DNA of 64,000 nt from Pseudomonadota bacterium (GTDB taxonomy: Bacteria; Pseudomonadota; Alphaproteobacteria; GCA-2731375), in the NCBI GenBank assembly GCA_027623205.1, contig JAQBYC010000001.1:64121-128120 (forward strand), written 5' to 3'. The notes beneath the pieces were generated by a model that was not told the DNA's origin, did not search any database, and saw only the letters and a list, made by a program, of their open reading frames with translations. The first letter of the stretch is position 1. Each line of letters begins with the position of its first letter. Shown here one piece after another: positions 25,543-35,096 of this stretch. Both the position numbers and the translations under genes were made by a program.

Positions 25543-26856
25543 TCAAAGAATAAATTTGGACAGATCGGCGTTCTTCGCCAGATCGCCCATATGCTCTTGA
25601 ACATAAGCTGCGTCGACATTGACGGTTTCGCCGTGACGATCGGTGGCACTAAAGCTGATGTCGTCCAGAATCCGCTCCAGAATGGTGTGCAGACGCCGCG
25701 CACCGATGTTTTCAACGTTCTGGTTGACCTCAGCCGCCACGGCGGCGATTTCGTCGATGGCATCGTCGGTAAATGCCAAGGTTACGCCTTCCGTATTCAA
25801 CAAAGCCACATATTGTTTGATCAGGGAGGCTTCCGGTTCCAGCAAGATGCGCTTGAAATCAGCCGCCCCCAGGGCGGACAACTCCACCCGAATGGGTAAC
25901 CGGCCCTGCAATTCGGGCAATAGGTCCGAAGGCTTGGCCAGATGAAAGGCGCCCGACGCAATAAATAGCACATGGTCGGTTTTCACGGCGCCATACTTGG
26001 TGGCGACCGTGGTGCCTTCCAACAGGGGTAGTAGATCCCGTTGCACGCCTTCGCGGCTGACATCTGCGCCCGAGCGTTCCGAACGGGCGGTTACCTTGTC
26101 GATCTCGTCCAGGAAGACGATACCGTTTTCCTCCACCGCAGCGAGGGCGTCGCGCACCAGGGCTTCCTCGTCCAGCAGCTTGTCGGATTCCTCCGCCACC
26201 AGAACCTCGTATGACTCCGCTACCGTCAACCGCCGGCGCCTGGTGCGGTTGCCGCCCAGGGCCTTTCCCAGCATATCGTTTAGATTGAGCATACCCATCT
26301 GGGCGCCGGGCATGCCCGGCACTTCGAAAGTAGGCAGACCCCCGCCGCCCGTATCGGCGACGTCCAATTCGATCTCCTTTTCCGCCAATTCGCCGTCGCG
26401 CAGTTTGCGCCGAAAGGCATCCCGTGTGCCGGCCGAGGCTTTATCGCCAACCAGGGCGTCCAGTACCCGTTCTTCCGCCGCCAATTCCGCCTTGGCCTGC
26501 ACCGCCTCGCGACGTTTCTCGCGCACCATGGTCAGGGCGATTTCCACCAGATCGCGGATGATCTGTTCCACATCCCGGCCGACGTAGCCAACCTCGGTAA
26601 ATTTCGTGGCTTCTACCTTGACGAACGGCGCCCCGGCCAGACGGGCCAGACGGCGGGCAATTTCCGTCTTGCCGACGCCGGTAGGGCCAATCATCAGAAT
26701 ATTTTTCGGCATGACTTCTTCGCGCATGTTGCCTTCCAGTTGCATCCGCCGCCAGCGGTTGCGCAGGGCGATGGCGACGGCGCGTTTGGCATCGTTCTGG
26801 CCGACGATGAAACGGTCCAGCTCGGAAACAATCTCCCGGGGGCTAAATTCGGTCAT
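25543..26856 (-). CDS. hslU: ATP-dependent protease ATPase subunit HslU
   Basis: A 437-residue AAA+ unfoldase for HslV. Opening [20 protein letters not shown], Walker [18 protein letters not shown], Walker [12 protein letters not shown] and sensor-2 [15 protein letters not shown] are all present, with an intermediate domain between the Walker motifs. The C-terminal ADLSKFIL ends in the conserved HslV-docking tail. The ATG overlaps the hslV stop (ATGA). Part of the conserved hslVU unit divergent from hisB. Confidence 0.97.
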   Translation of the reverse strand: MTEFSPREIVSELDRFIVGQNDAKRAVAIALRNRWRRMQLEGNMREEVMPKNILMIGPTGVGKTEIARRLARLAGAPFVKVEATKFTEVGYVGRDVEQIIRDLVEIALTMVREKRREAVQAKAELAAEERVLDALVGDKASAGTRDAFRRKLRDGELAEKEIELDVADTGGGGLPTFEVPGMPGAQMGMLNLNDMLGKALGGNRTRRRRLTVAESYEVLVAEESDKLLDEEALVRDALAAVEENGIVFLDEIDKVTARSERSGADVSREGVQRDLLPLLEGTTVATKYGAVKTDHVLFIASGAFHLAKPSDLLPELQGRLPIRVELSALGAADFKRILLEPEASLIKQYVALLNTEGVTLAFTDDAIDEIAAVAAEVNQNVENIGARRLHTILERILDDISFSATDRHGETVNVDAAYVQEHMGDLAKNADLSKFIL

Positions 26857-27437
26857 GGTTGTAAGGTTTCCACGGTAACGTTTTCATTGGTATAGACGCA
26901 GATGCCGGCGGCGATCCGCATGGCGCGTCGGGCGATATCCTCGGCCGCCAAATTCTCCAGGTCCATCAAGGCCCGGGCCGCCGCCAGGGCGTAGTTGCCG
27001 CCAGAGCCGATGCCAATCAGGCCATCCTCGGGCTCCAGCACATCGCCGGTGCCGGTCAGGACCAGACTGGTATCCACGTCCGCCACCGCCATCATCGCTT
27101 CCAACCGGCGCAGATAGCGGTCGGTGCGCCAGTCCTTGGCCATTTCCACTGCCGCCCGCGTCAGATTGCCTGGATGTTGTTCCAGTTTGCCTTCCAGCCG
27201 TTCGAACAAAGTAAAAGCGTCCGCCGTGGCGCCGGCAAAGCCGGCGATAATCTTGCCGCCCGTGCCCAGACGCCGCACTTTGCGCGCATTGGACTTGATC
27301 ACGGTCTGACCCAGGCTGACCTGACCGTCGCCAGCCATGACCACCGTGCCGCCCTTGCGGACGCATAGAATTGTGGTGCCATGCCACGTTTCACTGTTCG
27401 AATTGTTCACAAGCTTTGTATCCTTTGCCACAAGCAC
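26853..27437 (-). CDS. hslV: ATP-dependent protease peptidase subunit HslV
   Basis: A 194-residue threonine peptidase. The catalytic Thr follows a roughly 20-residue propeptide ending WHG, at the start of [20 protein letters not shown]; this longer propeptide is usual in alphaproteobacteria. [15 protein letters not shown] and [16 protein letters not shown] are family landmarks. It forms the double-hexamer core with HslU and is cotranscribed with it. Confidence 0.96.
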   Translation of the reverse strand: MLVAKDTKLVNNSNSETWHGTTILCVRKGGTVVMAGDGQVSLGQTVIKSNARKVRRLGTGGKIIAGFAGATADAFTLFERLEGKLEQHPGNLTRAAVEMAKDWRTDRYLRRLEAMMAVADVDTSLVLTGTGDVLEPEDGLIGIGSGGNYALAAARALMDLENLAAEDIARRAMRIAAGICVYTNENVTVETLQP

Positions 27438-27579
27438 ATCATGTATGGCGAAACGCCGCTCTATTCAAGCTTCGCGAACGCCGTGCTGGCGATTGCCGCG
27501 CCGGCCTGTTATACCGCGCTCTGCCAATACCGATAGACCGCCGTGGGCGGGAATCCCTCGGATTTGAAGGAGCGCGGCC
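27438..27579. promoter_or_regulatory. Divergent hslV/hisB promoter region
   Basis: A 142-base gap between the two divergent starts. It must contain both promoters. AAGGAG lies 8 bases before the hisB ATG. I see no attenuator-like His-codon leader peptide. Confidence 0.4.
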
Positions 27580-28179
27580 ATGCGTAAGGCCAAAATAGAA
27601 CGCAATACCAAGGAAACCCAGATTTCGGTTACTGTAAACCTGGATGGGACCGGCAGCTATGACGTGAATACAGGCCTTGGTTTCCTGGATCATATGCTGG
27701 AGCAACTATCGCGTCACAGCCTGATTGACCTGGCGGTCCAGGCCAAAGGTGACTTGCACATCGACGGCCACCACACCACCGAGGATACCGGCCTGGCCAT
27801 CGGGGAAGCAATCCGCCAGGCTCTGGGCGCGCGCACGGGTATCGTCCGTTATGGCAACGCTTTGGTGCCCATGGACGAAACCCTGACGCGGGTTGCGCTG
27901 GACCTATCGGACCGGCCCTATTTGATCTGGAAGGTCGCGTTCAACCGGCCGAAGCTGGGGCAGATGGATACGGAACTGTTCAGGGAATGGTTTCAGGCCC
28001 TGTCGCAAGCGGCAGGCATCACCCTGCATGTGGAAGTGTTATATGGCCAAAACAACCATCACATGATTGAAAGCTGTTTCAAGGCCCTCGCCCGCAGTCT
28101 GCGGCAGGCGGTCGAGATTGATCCACGCCGGGCCGATGCGGTGCCCTCTACCAAGGGCGTTCTGGGCGGTAGTTTGTAA
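27580..28179 (+). CDS. hisB: Imidazoleglycerol-phosphate dehydratase
   Basis: Catalyses the sixth step of histidine synthesis. A 199-residue single-function HisB with metal-binding His clusters [28 protein letters not shown] and [15 protein letters not shown], plus the C-terminal [10 protein letters not shown]. First gene of hisB-DUF2628-hisH-hisA-hisF-sixA-hisE. Confidence 0.97.
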   Translation: MRKAKIERNTKETQISVTVNLDGTGSYDVNTGLGFLDHMLEQLSRHSLIDLAVQAKGDLHIDGHHTTEDTGLAIGEAIRQALGARTGIVRYGNALVPMDETLTRVALDLSDRPYLIWKVAFNRPKLGQMDTELFREWFQALSQAAGITLHVEVLYGQNNHHMIESCFKALARSLRQAVEIDPRRADAVPSTKGVLGGSL

Positions 28180-28203
28180 CGATAGCTTGTTAAGGGGGGG
28201 CGG

Positions 28204-28692
28204 ATGCGCCTCTATACGGTTCACCATCGGCCCGGTTCTGCCGGGCGCCGAACAGTCGGCGGGGCGGCCCTGGACCCGGACGTGGTCTTTGTCAAGGAAG
28301 GCTTTTGCTGGCCGGCCTTGTTCATACCTTTGTTATGGCTGCTCTATCGTGGGCAATTCTGGGGCCTTTTGGCCTATCTGGGTCTGTCGGGCATTCTGTC
28401 GGCCTTAAGCTTTGGTGCCGGCATGGATAATATCGCCACGCTGTTGCTGTCTTTGGTGCTGTCGTTTTTGGTGGCGGCACAGGCGAATGACTGGCGCCGT
28501 TGGCGGTTGGGCGCCAAAGGCTATGCATTTGCGTCTGTGGTCGCTGCCGGCAGTCTGCGGCAGGCGGAGGCGATCTATTTCCATACCCGATGGCAGGACC
28601 CGGAAACCGCGCCGGCCCCTCCCGCGCCGCCTTTCGCGCACTTCCCGGCCAGCGGCCTGACGCCGTTTGCCACGCCGTTTGATCCAGTTTGA
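28204..28692 (+). CDS. DUF2628 membrane protein in the his operon
   Basis: A 162-residue protein with two to three hydrophobic segments (ALFIPLLWLLYRGQFWGLLA, then ILSALSFGAGM and IATLLLSLVLSFLVAAQ), followed by WRRWRLGAKGYAFASVVAA, a DUF2628 landmark. A Pro-rich tail ends 17 bases before hisH. This family often sits between hisB and hisH in alphaproteobacteria; no role in histidine synthesis is known. Confidence 0.8.
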   Translation: MRLYTVHHRPGSAGRRTVGGAALDPDVVFVKEGFCWPALFIPLLWLLYRGQFWGLLAYLGLSGILSALSFGAGMDNIATLLLSLVLSFLVAAQANDWRRWRLGAKGYAFASVVAAGSLRQAEAIYFHTRWQDPETAPAPPAPPFAHFPASGLTPFATPFDPV

Positions 28693-28708
28693 AGCCGGGG
28701 CAACGCGC

Positions 28709-29353
28709 ATGCGTATCGCAATCGTCGACTATGGTTCCGGCAACCTCTGCTCCGCCGCCAAGGCGTTTGAACGCGCCGGCCGGGACCGCCGGGAAGTGGT
28801 CGAGGTTCAGGTTACCTCCCAGGCCGAGATCGTCGCTGGCGCCGACCGGGTGGTGCTGCCGGGGGTGGGCGCTTTTGCTGATTGTCGGGCCGGGCTGGAA
28901 GCCGTGGATGGCATGATCGAGGCATTGACCGAGTTTGCCGTGCGACGTGGCCGGCCCTTCCTCGGCATTTGCGTGGGCATGCAGCTGCTGGCGGACCGCG
29001 GTCTGGAACACGGCGCGCACGATGGTCTGGGCTGGATCGGGGGCGAGGTCCGCGCCATTGAACCTGGTGATCCGCGTCTGAAAGTGCCCCATATGGGTTG
29101 GAATGCCTTGCGCATCGAGGAGACCCCGGCCGCCTTGTTCACCGGCATGGACGCGGGCGCCCATGTCTATTTTGTGCATTCTTATGGCCTTGTTCCCAAC
29201 GATGATGCCTGTATCCTGGCGACGGTGGATTATGGCCCGCCCATCGTCGCCGCCGTGGGCAAGGGCAATATCGCCGGCACCCAGTTTCATCCGGAGAAAA
29301 GCCAGGCCGTGGGTCTGCGCTTTATCGCCAATTTCCTCTCCTGGTCGCCGTAA
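28709..29353 (+). CDS. hisH: Imidazole glycerol phosphate synthase, glutaminase subunit
   Basis: Supplies ammonia to HisF. A 214-residue class I glutamine amidotransferase: IAIVDYGSGNL at the N-terminus, nucleophile Cys in GICVGMQLL, and the His/Glu pair in TQFHPEKSQ. The ATG at 28709 fits the family N-terminus; an in-frame start at 28667 lies within the previous gene. Confidence 0.97.
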   Translation: MRIAIVDYGSGNLCSAAKAFERAGRDRREVVEVQVTSQAEIVAGADRVVLPGVGAFADCRAGLEAVDGMIEALTEFAVRRGRPFLGICVGMQLLADRGLEHGAHDGLGWIGGEVRAIEPGDPRLKVPHMGWNALRIEETPAALFTGMDAGAHVYFVHSYGLVPNDDACILATVDYGPPIVAAVGKGNIAGTQFHPEKSQAVGLRFIANFLSWSP

Positions 29354-29368
29354 AGGGGAACTTGGACC

Positions 29369-30112
29369 ATGAACCTGTATCCCGCCATCGATCTGAAGGA
29401 CGGCAATTGCGTCCGTCTGTTGCGCGGTGAAATGAACGCCGCGACTGTTTTCAACAGCGATCCAGCCGCCCAGGCGCGGTCTTTTCAGGATGCCGGTTGT
29501 CGATGGCTGCACCTGGTTGATTTGAATGGCGCTATCGAGGGGCGGCCGGTCAACGGCGAGGCTGTGGCGGCAATCCTGGCGGCGCTATCCATCCCTGTGC
29601 AACTGGGCGGCGGCATCCGGGACGAGACGACGGCCCTGGCCTGGCTGGAAGCCGGCGTCAAGCGGGTCATCATCGGCACGCTGGCGTTGCGGCAGCCCGA
29701 CCTGGTGGCGGATCTATGCCGCCGTCATCCCGGCCGTATCGCCATCGGCATCGACGGCCGTGCCGGGCGGGTTGCCGTGGAAGGCTGGGTGGAGCAATCG
29801 GAACGGCCGGTCATCGATCTGGCGCGGCATTTCGAAGGCGCGGGTGCCGGCGCGATTATCTATACGGATATTGATCGGGACGGGGCCATGCAGGGCCATA
29901 ATGTAGCGGCCACCGCGGCCCTGGCGGAGGTGTTGAGCACGCCGGTGATCGCCTCCGGCGGCGTGACGGACCTGGGTGACCTGCGCGCCCTGCTGGCCGC
30001 ATCCGCATGCGGTATCGAAGGCGTCATTGTTGGCCGGGCCCTGTACGATGGCGCCATCGACGTGGGCGCGGCCTTGGCCCTGCTGGCGGGCGGGGAAGCG
30101 CAGCCATGCTGA
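29369..30112 (+). CDS. hisA: ProFAR isomerase HisA
   Basis: 1-(5-phosphoribosyl)-5-[(5-phosphoribosylamino)methylideneamino]imidazole-4-carboxamide isomerase, a 247-residue TIM barrel. Catalytic Asp8 in PAIDLKDG and the second Asp in [12 protein letters not shown]; phosphate loops LGGGIRD and ASGGVTDL. The 3' end overlaps hisF by 7 bases. Confidence 0.97.
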   Translation: MNLYPAIDLKDGNCVRLLRGEMNAATVFNSDPAAQARSFQDAGCRWLHLVDLNGAIEGRPVNGEAVAAILAALSIPVQLGGGIRDETTALAWLEAGVKRVIIGTLALRQPDLVADLCRRHPGRIAIGIDGRAGRVAVEGWVEQSERPVIDLARHFEGAGAGAIIYTDIDRDGAMQGHNVAATAALAEVLSTPVIASGGVTDLGDLRALLAASACGIEGVIVGRALYDGAIDVGAALALLAGGEAQPC

Positions 30113-30870
30113 CCAAGCGCGTCATACCCTGTCTGGACGTCAAGGATGGCCGGGTGGTCAAGGGCGTCAACTTCGTGGACCTGGTCGATGCCGGCGATCC
30201 GGTGGAACAGGCCCGGATCTATGACCGGGCCGGGGCGGATGAACTTTGTTTTCTCGACATCACCGCGTCCTCAGACAACCGGGGCATCATCTATGACGTG
30301 GTCCGCGCCACGGCAGAGCATTGCTTCATGCCCCTGACCGTGGGCGGCGGCATACGGGAAGTAGAGGATGTGCGCAAGCTGCTGCTGGCTGGAGCCGACA
30401 AGGTCTCCATCAATACCGCCGCCGTCAGCCGACCCGAATTCGTGGCCGAGGCGGCGCGCAAATTCGGCACCCAATGCATCGTCGTGGCGATCGACGCAAA
30501 ACGGGATGGCAAGGGCGGTTTCGAAGTTTTTACTCATGGCGGCCGCAACCCCACGGGGATTGAGGCGGTCGCCTGGGCCGGGCGCATGACGGAACTGGGT
30601 GCGGGGGAAATTCTGCTCACCTCGATGGACCGGGACGGCACCAAACAAGGCTTTGATGTGGAATTGACCCGCGCGGTGGCCGATGCGGTCAGCGTACCGG
30701 TTATTGCTTCGGGCGGTGTCGGCACTCTCGATCACATGGTCGATGGCATTGTCGGCGGCCATGCGGATGCGGTCCTGGCGGCCTCGATCTTCCACTTCGG
30801 GACCTATTCCATTGCCGATGCCAAGCGGGCCATGCGGGCGGCGGGCCTGCCTGTAAGGTTGGAAGAATAA
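30106..30870 (+). CDS. hisF: Imidazole glycerol phosphate synthase, cyclase subunit
   Basis: A 254-residue TIM barrel forming the HisHF complex. [17 protein letters not shown] carries the catalytic Asp and [14 protein letters not shown] the second; phosphate loops VGGGIR and ASGGVGTL. The ATG at 30106 overlaps the hisA stop region, consistent with coupling. Confidence 0.97.
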   Translation: MLTKRVIPCLDVKDGRVVKGVNFVDLVDAGDPVEQARIYDRAGADELCFLDITASSDNRGIIYDVVRATAEHCFMPLTVGGGIREVEDVRKLLLAGADKVSINTAAVSRPEFVAEAARKFGTQCIVVAIDAKRDGKGGFEVFTHGGRNPTGIEAVAWAGRMTELGAGEILLTSMDRDGTKQGFDVELTRAVADAVSVPVIASGGVGTLDHMVDGIVGGHADAVLAASIFHFGTYSIADAKRAMRAAGLPVRLEE

Positions 30871-30871
30871 T

Positions 30872-31384
30872 ATGCCGACCTTGTACCTGTTGCGGCACGG
30901 CAACGCCTGTTTTGGCAGCCCGGAACAGACCGATCATGACCGCGTCCTCAATCAGGCTGGTGAACGGGCAGCCTTGTTGGTGGGCCAATATTTGGCGCAA
31001 TTGTTGGTGCGCCTGGATTTGGTACTGTGTTCCTCTGCCCAGCGCACCCGGCAAACCTGGGAGCTGGTGGCATCGTGTCTGCGCCATCCGCCCGATGCCC
31101 GCTTCGAGCGCGCGCTTTATCTTTGCGGTGCCCGGGCCATGCGGCAGCGTATCCGCGCGCTGCCCAACGAGGCGGAAACAGCCATGATCGTTTCCCATAA
31201 TCCGGACCTGCATGAAGCCGCCCTGTTTTATAGCGGCATTGGTGACAGAGATGCGATGGCCAAATTGCAGCTGGATTACTCACCGGCCGGTTTGGTGGCC
31301 TTGCGGTTCGAACGGCCCTGGGCCGAATTGCGCCATCACATGGGGTGCTTGCAATGCTATGTTGTACCCGGCGATCTGGACTGA
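30872..31384 (+). CDS. SixA-like histidine phosphatase family protein inside the his operon
   Basis: A 170-residue member of the RHG histidine phosphatase superfamily. LYLLRHGNACF holds the catalytic RHG, LCSSAQRTRQTWELV the second Arg, and IVSHNPDLHE the second His. SixA in E. coli dephosphorylates PTS-Ntr or ArcB phospho-histidine. It starts 2 bases after hisF and precedes hisE by 36 bases, so it is cotranscribed with histidine biosynthesis. A direct biosynthetic role is possible but unproved; histidinol-phosphatase of the usual types is not in the window. Confidence 0.85.
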   Translation: MPTLYLLRHGNACFGSPEQTDHDRVLNQAGERAALLVGQYLAQLLVRLDLVLCSSAQRTRQTWELVASCLRHPPDARFERALYLCGARAMRQRIRALPNEAETAMIVSHNPDLHEAALFYSGIGDRDAMAKLQLDYSPAGLVALRFERPWAELRHHMGCLQCYVVPGDLD

Positions 31385-31420
31385 CCCAGCGGCCCTCCAA
31401 CAAAACGAAAGCCTTCGAAT

Positions 31421-31792
31421 ATGTCACAGCAAGAAGCGCCGGACGCGGCGCAAGGTAGCGGAATTCTCGATCAGCTTTACGCGGTTATCGAGCAGCGGCG
31501 CGACGCCGATCCAGCCGAATCCTGGACCGCGCGCTTGCTGCAGAAGGGCCTGCCGAAAATTTGCCAGAAGGTCGGGGAAGAGGCGACCGAGACCATTGTC
31601 GCGGCCCTGGCGGAAAGTCGCGAGGCGTTGTTGGAAGAAAGCGCCGATCTGCTTTACCACCTGTTGGTCCTATGGGCAGCCAAGGGGGTGCAGCCGGATG
31701 AAGTTTACAATGTCCTGTATCAACGGCGCATCGGGGCCGGGGACGTGAAGAAAAAGAAGCGAAAGAAGCAAAAGAAAGACCAGATAAGGTAG
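31421..31792 (+). CDS. hisE: Phosphoribosyl-ATP pyrophosphatase
   Basis: Second step of histidine synthesis. A 123-residue MazG-fold all-alpha protein: TARLLQKGLPKICQKVGEEA and LLEESADLLYHLLVLWAAKG carry the acidic metal-binding helices. The C-terminal 15 residues are very Lys-rich (KKKKRKKQKK), an unusual tail. Last his gene of the operon, followed 13 bases later by the HIT gene. Confidence 0.95.
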   Translation: MSQQEAPDAAQGSGILDQLYAVIEQRRDADPAESWTARLLQKGLPKICQKVGEEATETIVAALAESREALLEESADLLYHLLVLWAAKGVQPDEVYNVLYQRRIGAGDVKKKKRKKQKKDQIR

Positions 31793-31805
31793 AAAGCGAC
31801 GCGCC

Positions 31806-32183
31806 ATGGCCTATGACGAGACGAATATATTCGCCCGCATTCTGCGCGGTGAGCTGCCATGCAAGAGGGTATACGAGGACGACTACGCCTTGGCCTTTCA
31901 TGACATCAACCCTCTGATGCCCGTGCATGTCCTGGTTATTCCCAAGGGCCCTTATGCCAACCTGGAGGCCTTCAATGCCGGCGCCAGCCTGGAGGAGATG
32001 GGCGGCTTCATGAGGGCCGTGGCCGCATGCGCGAAGCTGGCCGGGGTCGAGGCATCCGGCTACCGGTTGGTCGCCAACAACGGCGCCGACGCCCACCAGG
32101 AGGTTCCCCACTTCCACGTCCACATTTTCGGCGGCCGGCCGATTCTGGGCCGGATGATCAAGACCGATACTGCGAGCGTTTAA
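31806..32183 (+). CDS. HIT-family nucleotide-binding protein (HinT-like)
   Basis: A 125-residue Hint-type hydrolase. NIFARILRGELPCKRVYED opens the fold and the histidine triad is HFHVHIFGGR. HinT proteins hydrolyse nucleoside phosphoramidates. Probably cotranscribed with hisE; it converges on the deacetylase gene with only 9 bases between the stops. Confidence 0.93.
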   Translation: MAYDETNIFARILRGELPCKRVYEDDYALAFHDINPLMPVHVLVIPKGPYANLEAFNAGASLEEMGGFMRAVAACAKLAGVEASGYRLVANNGADAHQEVPHFHVHIFGGRPILGRMIKTDTASV

Positions 32184-32192
32184 TAAGTTGAG

Positions 32193-33218
32193 CTAGCCGT
32201 TGCTTTGAAAGCCGCTTAGGAAAGCCAGTAAATTGTCGGCCATTTCGTCGCACAGATAGCCGCCTTCCTGGATGATCACGCTTGGCAGGCCCAGGGCGCC
32301 AATCGCCTTCCCCATCCGGGCAAAGCCATCGGTGGTGATGGATAGAATACCCAGGGGATCATTTTCCTGGGCATCCAGACCCAGGGATACAAGCAGATAG
32401 TCCGGCGCGAACTCTACAATGGACGCAATCGCAGTGGCCAGGGCCCGCAGATAGGCATCGTCGCCGGTGCCGGGCGGCAAGGGCAGGTTGAGATTATAGC
32501 CTTCCCCCGCTGCCGCGCCTCGTTCCTCGCCGTAGCCCGCATAGTAGGGATAGAACACCGACGGATCTCCGTGCAGGGAGCAGAACAGGACATCGTCCCG
32601 GTCATAAAATGTCCCCTGGGTGCCGTTGCCGTGATGTACATCCACATCCAGGATCGCGACGCGGTCTGATTGGGCGCGCATATGTTGGGCCGCGATGGCG
32701 ACATTGTTGAGAAAACAAAATCCGCCCGCCTGATCGCCATAGGCATGGTGGCCAGGCGGACGGCACAGGGCATAGGCTGCGTTCTCGCCCGCCAAGACTA
32801 GATCGGCGGCAGTCAAGGCGACGTGCGCTGCTGCCTCCGCCGCCTGCCAGGTGCCGGGCCCAATGGGGCAGGCGGTATCGGCCATATAATAGCCGGCCCT
32901 GCCGACAATGGACTGGGGCCGTCCGTGCATATGGCGTCCCGGATGCATATTCGGCATTATGGCCGGGCCGGAATTGGGCAGTTTTTGCCACGCGGCCAAG
33001 CCGTTCCGCAGGAAGTCCAGATAGTCGTCGGAATGCACGGCGGCGATCGCGGCCAAACCATGCGCTTGCGGCGGCAGTATCTCGTAGCCGGCTTTCTCCA
33101 CGGCGGCGAACAGACGGTGGGCCCGTTCCGGACATTCCGGCGAGGGCGCCAGACGACCCGCGCTGATAAAATTTTTGGGGTCGTGCGCCTGATGCTTTGC
33201 ACTATGAACAACGCGCAT
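32193..33218 (-). CDS. Histone deacetylase-family (acetylpolyamine amidohydrolase-like) protein
   Basis: A 341-residue zinc deacetylase fold. RPPGHHAYGDQAGGFCFLNN carries the two charge-relay His, [12 protein letters not shown] the zinc Asp and His, and SLGLDAQENDPLG the other zinc Asp. It resembles bacterial acetylpolyamine amidohydrolases. The start MRVVHSAKHQAH at 33218 is set by AGGCG upstream; the ORF extends to 33293 into the SDR gene. Coupled behind the SDR with 8 bases between. A second homologue is at 55461. Confidence 0.9.
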   Translation of the reverse strand: MRVVHSAKHQAHDPKNFISAGRLAPSPECPERAHRLFAAVEKAGYEILPPQAHGLAAIAAVHSDDYLDFLRNGLAAWQKLPNSGPAIMPNMHPGRHMHGRPQSIVGRAGYYMADTACPIGPGTWQAAEAAAHVALTAADLVLAGENAAYALCRPPGHHAYGDQAGGFCFLNNVAIAAQHMRAQSDRVAILDVDVHHGNGTQGTFYDRDDVLFCSLHGDPSVFYPYYAGYGEERGAAAGEGYNLNLPLPPGTGDDAYLRALATAIASIVEFAPDYLLVSLGLDAQENDPLGILSITTDGFARMGKAIGALGLPSVIIQEGGYLCDEMADNLLAFLSGFQSNG

Positions 33219-33226
33219 TATTTCGC

Positions 33227-33979
33227 CTAAACGTGCTGGCCGCCGTTGATATGGATTTCCGCGCCGTTCACATAGCTGGATTGTTCCGTACACAGAAAAT
33301 AGATGGTTTTCGCCACTTCTTCCGGCGTGCCCAGGCGGCGCATGGGGATTGTCGGGGCCAGCATCTTTTCCGTATCCGGGGACAGTATTTCCGTTTTGAT
33401 CTCGCCCGGCGCGATGGCATTGACCCGCACGCCCAGCGGCGCGAAATCCGCCGCCATTTCCCGTGTCAGGGAGGCAAGCGCGGCCTTCGATGTGGCATAG
33501 GCGGTGCCGGCGAACATATGCACCCGGCTGCCTGCGATGGAGGTGACATTCACCACGGAACCCTTGGCGAGGCGCAGCTCATCCAACAAGCCGCGGGCCA
33601 GCATGATCGGGGCATAAAAATTAACCTGGGTAACCTGCTGCCAGGTTTGCAGATCCGTGGTCAGGCTGGATAAACGGCCGCCGTCGTCCGCCTTGGGTGA
33701 GATGCCGGCATTATTGACCAGGGCATTCAATGGCCCACCGCCCAGGCGCACCTTCAATTCGGCAATGCCGGCCTCCAAATCCGCTGGGTCGGCCAGGTCA
33801 ATCTGTAGATGATCCTCGGGTCCGGCCTCCCATGGGCAATCTTCCGGAAAAGGATGCCGGGAACAGGTAATGACCCGCCACCCGGCCGAGGAGAAACGTT
33901 TCACCGTGGCGTGGCCGATACCTCTACTGGCCCCGGTCAGGACCAGGGTGCGGCGGTCGTTCGCTAATGTTGCGCTCAT
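33227..33979 (-). CDS. Short-chain dehydrogenase/reductase
   Basis: A 250-residue classical SDR. The NAD(P)-binding glycine motif is TGASRGIG, NNAG is present, and the catalytic Ser/Tyr/Lys are in VTSIAGS and AYATSKAALA. The C-terminal VNGAEIHINGGQ is typical. A basic residue after the Gly motif hints at NADP(H). Substrate unknown; operon with the deacetylase. Confidence 0.92.
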   Translation of the reverse strand: MSATLANDRRTLVLTGASRGIGHATVKRFSSAGWRVITCSRHPFPEDCPWEAGPEDHLQIDLADPADLEAGIAELKVRLGGGPLNALVNNAGISPKADDGGRLSSLTTDLQTWQQVTQVNFYAPIMLARGLLDELRLAKGSVVNVTSIAGSRVHMFAGTAYATSKAALASLTREMAADFAPLGVRVNAIAPGEIKTEILSPDTEKMLAPTIPMRRLGTPEEVAKTIYFLCTEQSSYVNGAEIHINGGQHV

Positions 33980-34146
33980 AATCCGTATTATCTACCACTT
34001 TTCACCGATAATGCCAGTAAAGCCGTGGCTTGCTCATTTAAGCTTGCCCCGGACAAACTTTCGCGGGCACCCGTATTTGCGCCGCGCGGCGGCAAATCAG
34101 CGCGCAGGCGCAAGCGGCCGGCCGATCCCAGTCGAACGGAAACACC

Positions 34147-34980
34147 TCAATGGGCCATCAACACCGGTATCGGGGCATCCAAAAGGGCTTCGAGAGTGGC
34201 GCCGCCAAAAATCAGTTCTCGAATGCGCTTATGGGTGTAGGCACCCATCACCAACAGATCCGCCCCCTGGTTGAGAGCCGCCAGCAACAGGGCATCGGCG
34301 ACCGGATGATGCCCGCGGGACTGCGACACCGCCTGCGCCCTGCAGCCATGAACGGCCAGATAGTCCACGGCATCCTCGGCCGTCGGAGCGTCGCCGGAGC
34401 CTTCCTCGATATGCAGCAGGGTGATCGCCTCGGCCTCGCGCAGCAAGGGCATGGCGGCGCTGAGGGCGCGCGCCGCCTGGGACGAACCGTTCCAGGCGAC
34501 CATGATTTTTCGGCCCAGGGCCGTCGTCCCGCCTGGCGGGGCGACCAGCACGGGGCGGCCTGTATCCATGATCGCAGCCTGCATGGTTGGGCTTTCGCTC
34601 AGTGCGGTTTTACTTGCGGGCCGCGGCACGATGACCAGATCCGCGAGACGCCCATGCCGGGCCACAATGTCGTCTTCCAGTCCGAGATGCACCGCCAATT
34701 GCCCCGCCACACCACCGAATGCCTTCCGGGCTGCCGCAAAGGCCGCCTGGGCCGCCCTTAAACGGGAGTCCGCCGCGCTATCCAAGGCCGAGATCATCGT
34801 CTCCACCAGGGCGCCGGACATACTTTCGCCCATGTAGGGCAGGATGGAACTGGTTTCCGTCGCGGCATGCAGGCCGATCACTTCGCTACCGAAACGTTTT
34901 CCAAGATCAAACGCCAGACCAAGGGCATGGCCGGCGTCGTCCAAGCCGTTGACGGGCACCATGATACGTCTGTAACTCAC
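34147..34980 (-). CDS. Universal stress protein, tandem Usp domains
   Basis: A 277-residue protein with two Usp domains: the first, RRIMVPVNGLDDAGHALGLA, lacks a clear ATP loop; the second, RKIMVAWNGSSQAARAL, ends with the ATP-binding-like MGAYTHKRIRELIFGGATLE. The start is the GTG at 34980 with GAGGAG 8 bases upstream, giving VSYRRIMVPVNG. Monocistronic. Confidence 0.9.
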   Translation of the reverse strand: MSYRRIMVPVNGLDDAGHALGLAFDLGKRFGSEVIGLHAATETSSILPYMGESMSGALVETMISALDSAADSRLRAAQAAFAAARKAFGGVAGQLAVHLGLEDDIVARHGRLADLVIVPRPASKTALSESPTMQAAIMDTGRPVLVAPPGGTTALGRKIMVAWNGSSQAARALSAAMPLLREAEAITLLHIEEGSGDAPTAEDAVDYLAVHGCRAQAVSQSRGHHPVADALLLAALNQGADLLVMGAYTHKRIRELIFGGATLEALLDAPIPVLMAH

Positions 34981-35096
34981 AATAGATTCTCCTCGACCCC
35001 GCGCGGACAAGCTGCCGCTACTCCGAATATGCGGTCAATCCCGATCCCTGGCAATGCGCCATGGCCGCGGCGAATTGCCCCGCAGCTGAATGCGGA

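Noticed and set aside
34076-34096. GC-rich hairpin between the universal stress and SDR genes
   Set aside because: Near-perfect inverted repeat but no T-run on the expected strand, so not called a terminator.
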